A program made the position numbers and the translations under genes. From positions 1-64,000 of the forward strand of contig NZ_BIMC01000005.1 in assembly GCF_004000885.1 (NCBI RefSeq): 64,000 bases of DNA, written 5' to 3'. Shown piece after piece: positions 54,517 to 63,619 of this stretch. Positions within the stretch are counted from its first letter, which is position 1. Each line of letters opens with the position of its first letter. The DNA is from Paenibacillus glucanolyticus NBRC 15330. Its GTDB lineage: Bacteria; Bacillota; Bacilli; Paenibacillales; Paenibacillaceae. The notes beneath the pieces are model-generated. The model worked only from the letters and a program-made list of their open reading frames with translations. It was not told where the DNA came from and made no database searches.

Positions 54517-55704
54517 TTAAAGGTGATTCCAGAGTGCATTTAACGTCTTAACGGGTATATCGTCGCGTATATACTGACGTGGTACCCGGTGGGCAATCAT
54601 GCAGACGACCTCGTAGTGGATCGTTCCCAGCTTGGCTGCCAGCTCATCTGCCGTGATGCATTCGCCAGATTGCTGGCCGATGAGTACAACCTCTTCACCA
54701 GCTTTAATTTGTTCCGCCTCCTCGGCGAAAGGTTTGAGCGATACCATACATTGGTCCATACAGATATTTCCGATTACAGGGGCGCGGCGGCCGCGTATCA
54801 GCACTTCCGCTTTACCGCTCAGCATACGTGAGAAACCGTCGGCGTAACCGATAGGAAGGGTTCCAATTCTCTCTTCCTGCTCTGTTACATATTTCGACCC
54901 GTAACTGATACCGGAATGCGGAGGCAGATTTTTGACGTAGACAAGCTTGGTCTTTAACGTCATGACAGGGCGGAGGCTCACTGCCTTCCGATTCACCTCA
55001 TCCGAAGGATACAATCCATACAGGCTAATGCCAATACGAACCATATTATAAGATAATTCGGGTGTATCGATGGCAGCAGCGCTGTTACCCGTATGTATGA
55101 TCGGGATATGGTAGCCCTTATCCCGAAGAGCGTCCGCTACGCCCTGAAAACGGCGGTACTGTTCCAATGTATAGTCTTTGTTGTGTTCATCCGCTCTTGC
55201 AAAATGGGTAAACATTCCTTCGACAACAACCTGCGGCAGTGAACATGCTTCTTCTATAAAAGTAAGAGCATCTTCACCAGGAAGCAGGCCCAAACGACCC
55301 ATTCCGCTGTCAATCTTGATGTGTACCTTAAGTGGCTTCTCCGGCTTGACCGGCAGTGCCTTTATCGCTTTGAGCACTTCCGAACTGAACAGGGTTATGG
55401 TTACATCATACTCATAAGCGGTCTCTACCGCCTCCGGTGGTGTATAACCGAGCACCAGGATCGGAATAGAGATGCCTCCTTGCCGAAGCTCGAGCGCCTC
55501 ATCAAGGAAAGCTACGCTTAAGTAAGCCGCTCCCAGTTGCTGAAGTTCGCGTGCCACTTCTACAGCTCCGTGACCATACGCGTTAGCCTTCACACATGCA
55601 AGCAACTCCATGTGCTTGGGCAGCGCCTCACGAAAAACGTTATAGTTAGCGCGCAGATGGTCCAGGTTGATTTCCGCCAGGGTAGGTCGATATATCGCTT
55701 GCAA
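54517..55704 (-). CDS. alr: Alanine racemase
   Basis: 395 residues. The PLP lysine is K39 in VKANAYGHG and the catalytic tyrosine in SGISYGSKY. Carbohydrate/phosphate-binding residues (HTGNSAA, RIGISLYG) are present. It interconverts L- and D-Ala for peptidoglycan. It lies between the ydcC-like and ndoAI genes, the Bacillus order. Confidence 0.97.
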   Translation of the reverse strand: MQAIYRPTLAEINLDHLRANYNVFREALPKHMELLACVKANAYGHGAVEVARELQQLGAAYLSVAFLDEALELRQGGISIPILVLGYTPPEAVETAYEYDVTITLFSSEVLKAIKALPVKPEKPLKVHIKIDSGMGRLGLLPGEDALTFIEEACSLPQVVVEGMFTHFARADEHNKDYTLEQYRRFQGVADALRDKGYHIPIIHTGNSAAAIDTPELSYNMVRIGISLYGLYPSDEVNRKAVSLRPVMTLKTKLVYVKNLPPHSGISYGSKYVTEQEERIGTLPIGYADGFSRMLSGKAEVLIRGRRAPVIGNICMDQCMVSLKPFAEEAEQIKAGEEVVLIGQQSGECITADELAAKLGTIHYEVVCMIAHRVPRQYIRDDIPVKTLNALWNHL

Positions 55705-55974
55705 TTCCAGTCACCTTCTTACCATTTTGAAAAAAGCATTAGGTTTACATTAGATTAATGGTAATGTTCCCGCGAGCAACTGTCAATTGAGCCAAACTGC
55801 TTATTTCTGAAGCTCGCGGTACCCTTGTAGTGACGAAACTTGGTGAAACATCGGAATATCTGCAAGAAATGCAGGCAGAACCCCTGACGGATTTCCTTTA
55901 TTTGGAAAATAGGCGAATGGCCCCATTGTCGGAATTTTGCCCTCCTTCAATGCTTGGTATCCGCCTACTTTGTA

Positions 55975-57087
55975 TTATTTACCCGATTCTCCCTGCATGG
56001 AAGCAGCGACTTTCACCATTTCACTCACAGGAAGATTTGCGCTGGTGATTCGGTATTCGACTCCTTCTGTATTCCAGGTCAGCGTTCTTTGCTGATCGCC
56101 AGTGAGCAGCCCTACCGTTGTGAAGTCGATGTAAATCGCTTCGCCCGGTACGAGGGAAACCGCACGATCCACCGGTCTGGATTCCATAATCGTGTATTGG
56201 TACACGCCGTCATACTTCAGGATGACCGCATGATCCTTGCTCTCTGCAACCTCCATGGTGTCCTTATTGGTAACCCCGGCAGGAAGATACTCCGGATAAA
56301 TAATGCCGAACGATCCCATGTCGCCGCCGGAGGCCGTTGGCGTCAAACCATCTGTTCCCTGGGCCCCATTGCCATCTGCTCCGGAAGCCACCGGCACTCC
56401 ATTCTCGTCCACTTCCGCAAGCGTTCCCTTCGCATCACTCATTGCGCTCAGATTCTTGTTGGTATCAAACGATTCCTTCGTCAGATTGGTGTCAAATGTA
56501 AAGGTATTGAATTTAACCTCAACCACGACATTAGCTTCCGAATCCGATACTTGTACCTGTTTCGGAGTGTAATTGTCCTTGGCGAGCCATATCTTCTGAC
56601 GAATCAGGGAATGGCTGTGGTAGTTCGCCGCCACATCGAACACGTAGCTATCCTTATCCTCGGCAAACTGACGGGTATTGTCGCTCAGAATGCTGCCCAG
56701 CAGCGTCTGATACAGATATACCTGTCCCTGATTATCCGGCCAGTCGCTCTTGAAGCGGAAGCTCTTGTTCAGGCTTGGCGTCAGGACGAACACACCGTCA
56801 TCATTACGAAGCACGATTTGCGTAATATCCTTTTGCCCATTCGTTAAACTGATCCGGTAGTAAGATGGTGACTGATACCATACCTCCACCTGGTACTCCT
56901 GCGGCGCCGAACCGGTATGTATGGTCATAACGCCCGCTCCCTGGTAAGCACCCTTGGCACTTTCCAGCTTATCAGCCACCTTGCCCAGATCCTTCACAAC
57001 GCTGTCCGCATTTTTCTTCCCGCATCCCGCCAGTATTGTTGTTAAGCATAATACTACCGCGAGCAGCACCCATGAAATCCGGCGCAT
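55975..57087 (-). CDS. LolA-fold sporulation lipoprotein (YdcC-like)
   Basis: 370 residues. Lipobox LAGC with cysteine near residue 22, then a LolA/LolB-like region (about 45-215, with YQVEVWYQSPSYYR and KSFRFKSDWPDNQG). A Gly/Ala/Asp linker (about 245-285) leads to a C-terminal domain of the DUF4367 sort. YdcC is the corresponding gene beside alr in Bacillus and is under sporulation control there. The role is unproven. Confidence 0.86.
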   Translation of the reverse strand: MRRISWVLLAVVLCLTTILAGCGKKNADSVVKDLGKVADKLESAKGAYQGAGVMTIHTGSAPQEYQVEVWYQSPSYYRISLTNGQKDITQIVLRNDDGVFVLTPSLNKSFRFKSDWPDNQGQVYLYQTLLGSILSDNTRQFAEDKDSYVFDVAANYHSHSLIRQKIWLAKDNYTPKQVQVSDSEANVVVEVKFNTFTFDTNLTKESFDTNKNLSAMSDAKGTLAEVDENGVPVASGADGNGAQGTDGLTPTASGGDMGSFGIIYPEYLPAGVTNKDTMEVAESKDHAVILKYDGVYQYTIMESRPVDRAVSLVPGEAIYIDFTTVGLLTGDQQRTLTWNTEGVEYRITSANLPVSEMVKVAASMQGESGK

Positions 57088-57221
57088 GTCATCATCCCCT
57101 TCAACACTTGTTTTGACTTGATTGATACATGTCTATGAGGGACTTGGTCACATTATGCAGACTAGCCTGACAAGCACCGTTACGGCAGGCCTCGCAAGGG
57201 GCTCATTGTCTGGGACAAGAA

Positions 57222-57267
57222 AAAAAGCCCTGGCGGATTCAGCGGATCGTTGATTCCATAAGGGCAT
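57222..57267 (-). terminator. Terminator of the MFS gene
   Basis: GCCCTTATGGA and TCC...CCAGGGC arms on the minus strand with interior mismatches are followed by TTTTTTT. Confidence 0.65.
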
Positions 57268-57319
57268 ATTTTCTTAAAACATCTTGATTGCTCTCATAAG
57301 TCATCCAGAGCATCCCCTC

Positions 57320-58648
57320 TTAAGGAGCTGAGTGAAGAGCAACAGACTCATCAGGGACAGCATTCGTATAGGGCGCGAACCATTCCTCATCCACATGGTC
57401 TGGAGATGGAAGGCCTCGTGTCATCGGATCAAAAATCCAGAATATACCTACAGCGAGGACAGCAGCCCCACACCCGGCGATCACAGATGAACCAGCAAAC
57501 ACAACACCCAGGGTTCCTCCGATCAAACTTCCCAGCGGCATCGCAATCCCGCTGATTCCGCTGGCTGCCGCCAATACGGTTCCCAGTCTCTTCTCGGGAA
57601 TTGCCTTCTGGATGACCGAAATAATGATGACGTTCGTAACGCCTCCAGGAAACCAGGCCAAGCCGTACACCAAAACGACAAGCCAGGTCCATGGGGTAAA
57701 TACGCTTAATCCCCAGGCAGCTCCGGACAAACAGAATGCACCGGCAAACAGATAGCCGAGCGGTAAGCGCTCAAGCTTCATATAAGGCGTCAATATGGCA
57801 CCCAGGAGGCTTCCGCAAGCCGAAGCCATAAGCAGCATTCCATAGATGCTGGCCCCACCAAGACTGTCAGCAAATGCTGGCATGACCGTAAATGTTGCCC
57901 CGCCTGCTGCATTAATGACGATAATCCCGATTTGGATCCGTGCAAGAGGCGTTGCCAGCATGTAGCGAAGCCCTTCCTTCATGTCACTCCAATAACTTCC
58001 CATCGTGTTCCGAATACTTTTAGATTTTGATGAACTCGCCTCTGATATATTATTATCGTTGTTATCAGAAGTTTTGGTGGATTTCTTGATCTTCAATTGC
58101 GCGAACAACAGCGCACCGATGAAAAATCCGGCCGAATTCCATAAGTAGAGTGAAACTGCACCTAAAACCACAATCAGTACGCCGGAGATGGCGTTACATG
58201 CAACATCGATGCCCTGATTTGCAATCGAGAACAACGAATTGCCCTGTGTCAGCTGTCTTTTCTCAAGAATACGGGGCAGCGCCGTCATTTGCGCCGGATA
58301 GACCCACATATTCAGTGTCGATAAAATCGGGGTGATGGTCAGGACCAGACCAACCGTCAAGAAGTCAAAATAGAACGCAAGCGGTATGATCAATAACATT
58401 AAGGCCTGAACCAGCTGGGTGTTTACCAGCAGTCCACGTAAGGGAACACGATCAATCATCGGACCGGACAGAATCTGAATGATTCGTGGCAGGATGGACA
58501 GGAAGCCGGCAATTCCGGTATACAAGGTTGAACCGCCGAGGTCATAGACCAGCCACATCGCTGCAACCGCATATAAACTGTCACCAATATTCGTTAAAAT
58601 CCGGCCGATAAACAGCAGCACAAAATTTCGGTTCTTGAAAATTTCCAT
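57320..58648 (-). CDS. MFS transporter
   Basis: 442 residues with twelve predicted helices, ATG after GGAGAGAAG. An MFS signature is present after helix 2 (GPMIDRVPLRGLLV). A polar loop of about 35 residues (around 190-225) divides the halves. It resembles drug or macrolide-type efflux MFS proteins. It is likely co-transcribed with the upstream ArsR-type regulator. The substrate is unknown. Confidence 0.9.
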   Translation of the reverse strand: MEIFKNRNFVLLFIGRILTNIGDSLYAVAAMWLVYDLGGSTLYTGIAGFLSILPRIIQILSGPMIDRVPLRGLLVNTQLVQALMLLIIPLAFYFDFLTVGLVLTITPILSTLNMWVYPAQMTALPRILEKRQLTQGNSLFSIANQGIDVACNAISGVLIVVLGAVSLYLWNSAGFFIGALLFAQLKIKKSTKTSDNNDNNISEASSSKSKSIRNTMGSYWSDMKEGLRYMLATPLARIQIGIIVINAAGGATFTVMPAFADSLGGASIYGMLLMASACGSLLGAILTPYMKLERLPLGYLFAGAFCLSGAAWGLSVFTPWTWLVVLVYGLAWFPGGVTNVIIISVIQKAIPEKRLGTVLAAASGISGIAMPLGSLIGGTLGVVFAGSSVIAGCGAAVLAVGIFWIFDPMTRGLPSPDHVDEEWFAPYTNAVPDESVALHSAP

Positions 58649-58706
58649 TCAGCTTCTCTCCATTTCGAAGTTTAATAGTTAAGCCTGGTAGAGGCCGTGT
58701 TGGCCT

Positions 58707-59207
58707 CTATTTATCTTCGAGCTCCGTTGAAATCACATTGATTCCGATTGCAAATTCCTGACTGTCGCTTGATTTCGTCGCGATGGTTTTGTTCACCCAT
58801 TTCTCGAGCAGTTCCTTGAATTCCGTAGTCATCTCTTGATATTGATCGCCGTTCAGCTGCAGCCTCAGGCTTATCCTGGTTCGGGTCGCCGCCGCATAAT
58901 CGTCGGCAAGGACCGGGTCCATCATTTGCGTTCCCTTGGTGTTAAACCACTTGGCTTTGGATTTATAATATTTCTCTACAATGCCGCCGACAGTCCGGGT
59001 CTCCACCAAATCTATTAATCCGCCGTCGTATAACTTCTGAATATGATAGTGAATGCTCCCTGGCGATTCTCCCAATTCGTCCGCTACTTGCTTGGCGGTT
59101 TTGGCCGTATCCAGCATGGTTCCGAGAATCTTCACCCGTTGTGCACTGCCGAGCAGCTTGGCTTGTTCCACCGAAATCTCAATGCTCTGATTATGATCTT
59201 GATCCAT
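58707..59207 (-). CDS. ArsR-type winged-helix regulator
   Basis: 166 residues from the ATG at 59207 (GGAG 11 bases upstream); a GTG at 59219 is an alternative. A winged-helix domain (about 15-90; LGSAQRVKILGTMLDTAKTAKQVADELGESPGSIHYHIQKL) is followed by a helical sensor or dimerisation part. No metal-binding cysteines are seen, so it probably senses an organic ligand or efflux substrate of the adjacent MFS. Confidence 0.9.
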   Translation of the reverse strand: MDQDHNQSIEISVEQAKLLGSAQRVKILGTMLDTAKTAKQVADELGESPGSIHYHIQKLYDGGLIDLVETRTVGGIVEKYYKSKAKWFNTKGTQMMDPVLADDYAAATRTRISLRLQLNGDQYQEMTTEFKELLEKWVNKTIATKSSDSQEFAIGINVISTELEDK

Positions 59208-59326
59208 GTTTGCCAGCACTCCATTCTAACTGAATTGTTCATTCCAATTCTATAATTTGATTTGTTATTTCCGTTCATTCCACTTTAATTTATCATTCTA
59301 ATTTTCTAGATCGGTATGTCACAATA

Positions 59327-59373
59327 ATAAACCACCTATTACCATTTGTAAATAGGCGGTTTATTTTTTTGTG
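59327..59373. terminator. Stem-loop terminator after the GNAT gene
   Basis: AAACCACCTATT (59329-59340) and AATAGGCGGTTT (59351-59362) pair with one mismatch. The strongest T-run is on the plus strand, but the gene ending here is on the minus strand. Confidence 0.65.
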
Positions 59374-59381
59374 TATTTTTT

Positions 59382-59942
59382 CTAAAGAGGTTTAACCATG
59401 TGGTAATAAACGTGCCCGTTAATCATAATTTCCTTATCCGTGCTGTACCCTCTTCTTTCATATAAAGAATGAGCGCGATGATTGTCCGTCACAACAGCGA
59501 GCGCGATTTTATCATACTGAAGTTCCTTCGCCTTTTTCTCCGCATGGCTGATAAGTGCCGAACCTATTCCCTTTCCGCCAAACTGCGGGGAAACGGATAA
59601 GGTATCGATATAATACTCATCCTCATCGGATTCTTTATCCAGGGCGATGGCCTTGTCATTCTTCAGCTTCCGCAAACGCTCCAGGATCGGACGATCCAGT
59701 TCCGCCACCATATCGCCCCCGTATGCCACGATAATGCCCGCTACTTCGCCGTCTACCTCTTTTACGGCAGCCTGCCGGTGACTGAGCCTGCCTTCATCCG
59801 CACGAAAATATTGCTCCAGCACTTCAATCGCCTTCTCTTCGCTTTCTTCCCCTGTCAATTGGTGCGCTACATCGTGCAGCGCATCATACAATAGCCTTAC
59901 CGCTGCAGGAGCATCTTGTTGTCTTGCTGATCTGATTGTCAT
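59382..59942 (-). CDS. GNAT family acetyltransferase
   Basis: 186 residues from the ATG at 59942, which follows GGAGG by 9 bases; a longer frame from 59999 overlaps the esterase gene and lacks a site. The acetyl-CoA-binding loop QFGGKGIG and the SLYERRGY segment are intact. The acceptor is unknown. Probably co-transcribed with the esterase gene, 31 bases away. Confidence 0.9.
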   Translation of the reverse strand: MTIRSARQQDAPAAVRLLYDALHDVAHQLTGEESEEKAIEVLEQYFRADEGRLSHRQAAVKEVDGEVAGIIVAYGGDMVAELDRPILERLRKLKNDKAIALDKESDEDEYYIDTLSVSPQFGGKGIGSALISHAEKKAKELQYDKIALAVVTDNHRAHSLYERRGYSTDKEIMINGHVYYHMVKPL

Positions 59943-59973
59943 GTCAGTTAAGCCTCCGATTACATTCAATAAT

Positions 59974-61302
59974 TCAAACATCCCAGTCCTCAACCTCATA
60001 AAATAAATCCATCTCGGATGAAGCTGTAAAGGATCGACGGTTTAATCCGCTGGTTCCGATCTTCTCATGCAGTCCAAAACCTCTGGATACCTTGAAAGCA
60101 AAAGTTAAACCATGAGGTATCATTGCACTTCCTCTATACAAACCCTCTCCGCAGTATGGAAGCTCAAATCCGGCATAAATGGATGGATAGGGCGGTGTGG
60201 ATGGTGGCACTTTCACCTGGACGGTGACCTTCACAAACTCGGGCATCTCATCCACGACCCTCATTTCTTTATCCGCGGTCAAACCCCCATATTGAAGAAA
60301 CATACGGGTGCTGCCAAGAGCTCTGGGTGTGATGCTTCCGTCAGGCCATACACGAAGCACATCCGGATCCTCGACATGGAATGTCCCGTTCATGAGCGTT
60401 TGAACAAATCCACTGGTATATGTAATAACCGGATTCAGCTGTTTGAGAGGTCCGTTTATGCCCACAACGCTATCCCCATGGAGTTGAATAGAAGCTGGTT
60501 CTCCGATATGGCCAAAAAAATATAACAACGGCGCTTGAGCTCTGCCTGCCCAGTCTCTCTGACTGTGGCCTGCGCCCGGATCGAGGAACAGCATAAGATC
60601 CTCTCCCGGTACAAAGCCGTCATGAATGAGTCGCTCTGCTTCCACTCGGGCGTATTTTTCCATGAAGACCCCTTCTGCTCCGCCCATATCCAGCCATATT
60701 CGCAGGTTCGGATGCGTACCGTATCTTTGGTAAAATGGATATTCCTGCAGTTGGCCCTCAGTGTCAAACTCAGTCTTCACGAAAAAGGGTGACATCACGG
60801 CGATGCTTCCAAAAATCTCCGGACGGCGAAATCCTATGTTATAGGTGACAATGCCGCCTGCCGAGGAACCCATCATAGCCGTGTATTCCGGCCCTTGCAG
60901 CGTTCGAAAGGTTGCATTCATGTAGGGCATCACTTCTTCAATGATAAAGGCTTCATATTGTTCACCCGCAAACGGGGGGTCGGTCACCTCATGCATCCTT
61001 GGATTGTCATGGAAGTATTCGTTCAGTCTTTGATGGGGAACCGTTGCGATACCAACGATAATAATCTCCTCCATCCGTCCTTCGGAAACAAGTCGATCTG
61101 CTGTCTCATGCATCTCCCAGGACTCCCCGGTCACGTCTGCAGAAAAAACATGCTGCCCATCATGCATATAGAGTACAGCATAACGCTTCTCCGTATTCAC
61201 ATGATAGCTGGGCGGAAGATATACATACAAACTTCGGGTATTACCAAGGTTAACCGATGGAAAATCCGCGATTTCCACCATTCTTGAGGACATACTGACC
61301 AT
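59974..61302 (-). CDS. Esterase-D-like hydrolase with C-terminal beta domain
   Basis: 442 residues, ATG after AGGAGGGG. The N-terminal alpha/beta hydrolase (about 1-260) carries the nucleophile motif GSSAGG (Ser147) and a candidate His in GAGHSQRDW (near 248). The last 90 residues (VKVTVQVKVPP ... FKVSRGFGLHEKIG ... NRRSF) resemble a CBM20-type starch-binding sandwich; that assignment is tentative. A middle segment (270-340) is unassigned. It is distantly like domain 1 of the siderophore esterase at 38659. Confidence 0.82.
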   Translation of the reverse strand: MVSMSSRMVEIADFPSVNLGNTRSLYVYLPPSYHVNTEKRYAVLYMHDGQHVFSADVTGESWEMHETADRLVSEGRMEEIIIVGIATVPHQRLNEYFHDNPRMHEVTDPPFAGEQYEAFIIEEVMPYMNATFRTLQGPEYTAMMGSSAGGIVTYNIGFRRPEIFGSIAVMSPFFVKTEFDTEGQLQEYPFYQRYGTHPNLRIWLDMGGAEGVFMEKYARVEAERLIHDGFVPGEDLMLFLDPGAGHSQRDWAGRAQAPLLYFFGHIGEPASIQLHGDSVVGINGPLKQLNPVITYTSGFVQTLMNGTFHVEDPDVLRVWPDGSITPRALGSTRMFLQYGGLTADKEMRVVDEMPEFVKVTVQVKVPPSTPPYPSIYAGFELPYCGEGLYRGSAMIPHGLTFAFKVSRGFGLHEKIGTSGLNRRSFTASSEMDLFYEVEDWDV

Positions 61303-61382
61303 TCTAACCCCTCCTGCCTATTTTTGCACCACAAGGACCACTAAATGCTGCTTACACTGGCAAAAAACGTTACCTGAACAAC

Positions 61383-61417
61383 AAAAAAGGCACAACCCGA
61401 TAAATCAGGTTGTACCT
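61383..61417 (-). terminator. Terminator of the GbsR-type regulator gene
   Basis: AGGCACAACCCGAT (61388-61401) pairs with ATCAGGTTGTACCT (61404-61417) with wobbles, followed on the minus strand by TTTTTT. Confidence 0.85.
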
Positions 61418-61474
61418 CTGAGGTAAGCATTGCCTTACCCGTCATTATACTGGGGAATTTCCCCAATTTCAATA

Positions 61475-62044
61475 TCAGGATTTACCCTCGGGCGGCTCTT
61501 TGGGCACATAATTAAAGATATCGCCATCCACAAAAGTATCGATCAAACGCTCCAGCCATTTATAATAGGCGACGGCCTCACGCATTTTAGCCTGATCCTC
61601 TTGCAGCACCGCTGCCAATACTTCATCATGCTCATGCTCCTTATGGAGCTTCTCGGTTTCATCCAGCGCTTTGCGCAGAACCATAATGTTGCTCTCCACC
61701 GATTTTCGCCACTTAATATCAAAGAAGTCCACGAAGCTCTGATACCAATCGTACTCGACTTCATACAGATCCTTGCGGGAACCCTTCTCCCACACTTTGT
61801 TTACCATTTTATAATCGAGCAGTGTCCGCACGCCTGTACTCATGCTGGTCTTGCTCATCTTCATTTCCTGTCCCATTTCATCCAGGTTCATCGGTTTATC
61901 CGCAAAATAAAGCAGTCCGTATAAATGCCCCGTCGAGAGTGGAATGCCGTACAAATCCATATTTCGTCCAATATTCTCAATGACACGCTTACGAATCTTA
62001 TGCACGGCTGCCTGCCGTTCATCATCTAAATGGTACAAGCCCAT
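61475..62044 (-). CDS. GbsR/OpcR-type MarR-family regulator
   Basis: 189 residues. A winged-helix (about 20-100; LSTGHLYGLLYFADKPMNLDEMGQEMKMSKTSMSTGVRTL) is followed by a long helical C-terminus. The arrangement of the GbsR family, which represses glycine betaine uptake or synthesis genes in Bacillus in response to choline or betaine, fits. It is divergent from an OpuA-type transporter across 372 bases that hold palindromes. Confidence 0.9.
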   Translation of the reverse strand: MGLYHLDDERQAAVHKIRKRVIENIGRNMDLYGIPLSTGHLYGLLYFADKPMNLDEMGQEMKMSKTSMSTGVRTLLDYKMVNKVWEKGSRKDLYEVEYDWYQSFVDFFDIKWRKSVESNIMVLRKALDETEKLHKEHEHDEVLAAVLQEDQAKMREAVAYYKWLERLIDTFVDGDIFNYVPKEPPEGKS

Positions 62045-62416
62045 GCTTGCAGCCTCCTCTATCTGTAGCCATCCAAGAAGTCATATCAACCTAACCAAAC
62101 CAGGTGGACTCGAATTGTAGTGTGAACGATCTCAAAGAAATCTAATCAATCCCAATTCAACACACATTCTCTGATCTATTGTAGGGAAAGCTATTTTAAA
62201 AGTAAAGAAGATCGCTCCAGAGGATATAGGAGCATATGGGAGCATATGAAAGGATAACTTTGTACAGTTTTTACTGTACGTACTTTATGTACGGATATAA
62301 CGTTTGATACTTTACGTATCGGTTGTTACAATGGGTGACATGGGTTTACGAGACGACATCGGTACAGACTCGGTCAATTGGACGCGTCTCTATACATTCT
62401 AAAAGGAGGAGTACTT
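62045..62416. other. Divergent control region between gbsR-type and opuA genes
   Basis: 372 bases without a gene. The half next to opuAA contains the array of three inverted repeats (62262-62320), a direct repeat GGAGCATATG (62230-62248), and the opuAA ribosome site at 62401-62410. Confidence 0.6.
62262..62320. promoter_or_regulatory. Array of three inverted repeats, putative GbsR-type operators
   Basis: GTACAGT-tttt-ACTGTAC (62262-62279), CGTAC-tttat-GTACG (62279-62293) and GATAC-tttac-GTATC (62306-62320). All are perfect arms with 4-5 base T-rich spacers. Confidence 0.55.
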
Positions 62417-63619
62417 TTGGCTATTCTGCAAGTTAACAAGGTCAGCAAATTGTTCGGCACGAATCCGGAACAAGGGATTCAACTGCTTGAGCAGGGCTGG
62501 GGTAAAACGCGAATTGCGAAAGAGAAAAATATAACGGTTGGCGTTAACCGTGTCAGCTTCGACATTCATGAAGGCGAAATCTTTGTCATCATGGGGCTGT
62601 CCGGCAGCGGCAAGTCTACATTGGTCCGTTTGCTAAATCGGTTGATTGAACCAACATCGGGTGAAATATTGATTCATGGCAAAGATCTTCGAAAAATGAA
62701 CAAGGAACAGCTGCGGGAGGTTCGACGCAAGAAAATCAGCATGGTGTTCCAAAAGTTCGCTTTGTTTCCCCATCGCTCGGTTGTAGAAAATGTGGAGTAC
62801 GGATTAGAGATTCAAAAGGTAGACAAGAGCAAGAGGCGCGAAGCCGCCATGAAGTCACTTGAGCTCGTAGGCTTGAAGGGCTGGGAAGAAAAAATGCCCG
62901 ACCAGCTTAGTGGCGGGATGCAGCAACGCGTCGGGCTTGCCCGCGCACTGGCCAATGATCCAGAGATTCTGCTTATGGATGAAGCATTCAGCGCACTCGA
63001 TCCCCTCATCCGCCGAGATATGCAGGACGAATTGATTGAGCTTCAGGACAAAATGAAGAAGACGATTGTGTTCATCACGCATGACCTGGACGAAGCCCTG
63101 CGAATCGGCGATCGCATTGCCCTGATGAAGGACGGCTCCATCGTTCAAATCGGAACACCGGAAGAGATCCTGACTCAGCCTGCCAACGACTACGTGGAAC
63201 GTTTCGTGGAAGATGTGGATCTGTCCAAGGTGCTCACGGCTTCCCGGGTTATGCGCCGTCCCGAGACCATTACGATGGATCGCGGACCACGCGTTGCACT
63301 TGAGCTTATGCGCGAACGTGGAATCTCGAACCTGTTTGTCATTGACCGTTCCAAGAAGCTGCTTGGCGTCATAACGGCCGAAGATGCATCCGATGCAATG
63401 AAGAATAACCGCAAGCTTGAGGACATTCTTATCACGGACGGCCCGAGCGTCGGACCCGATACACTGCTGAATGAATTGTTTGAAATTACAAGTATGTCCA
63501 AAGTGCCATTAGCCGTTGTGGATGATAACGGCAGGTTGATGGGCGTCATCGTCCGCGGTGCTGTGCTCGGTGCTCTGGCTGGAGAAAGCAAGAGTGGGGA
63601 GGTGACGCAAGATGCCTAA
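62417..63619 (+). CDS. opuAA: Glycine betaine ABC transporter ATP-binding protein
   Basis: 400 residues from a TTG 6 bases after AAAGGAGGAG; a TTG at 62378 is in frame but has no site. Walker A GLSGSGKST (60-68), signature LSGGMQQR, Walker B ILLMDEAFSALDP and a C-terminal pair of CBS domains (about 285-395) match OpuAA/ProV. The CBS pair senses ionic strength in the family. It overlaps the permease gene by 8 bases. Confidence 0.94.
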   Translation: MAILQVNKVSKLFGTNPEQGIQLLEQGWGKTRIAKEKNITVGVNRVSFDIHEGEIFVIMGLSGSGKSTLVRLLNRLIEPTSGEILIHGKDLRKMNKEQLREVRRKKISMVFQKFALFPHRSVVENVEYGLEIQKVDKSKRREAAMKSLELVGLKGWEEKMPDQLSGGMQQRVGLARALANDPEILLMDEAFSALDPLIRRDMQDELIELQDKMKKTIVFITHDLDEALRIGDRIALMKDGSIVQIGTPEEILTQPANDYVERFVEDVDLSKVLTASRVMRRPETITMDRGPRVALELMRERGISNLFVIDRSKKLLGVITAEDASDAMKNNRKLEDILITDGPSVGPDTLLNELFEITSMSKVPLAVVDDNGRLMGVIVRGAVLGALAGESKSGEVTQDA

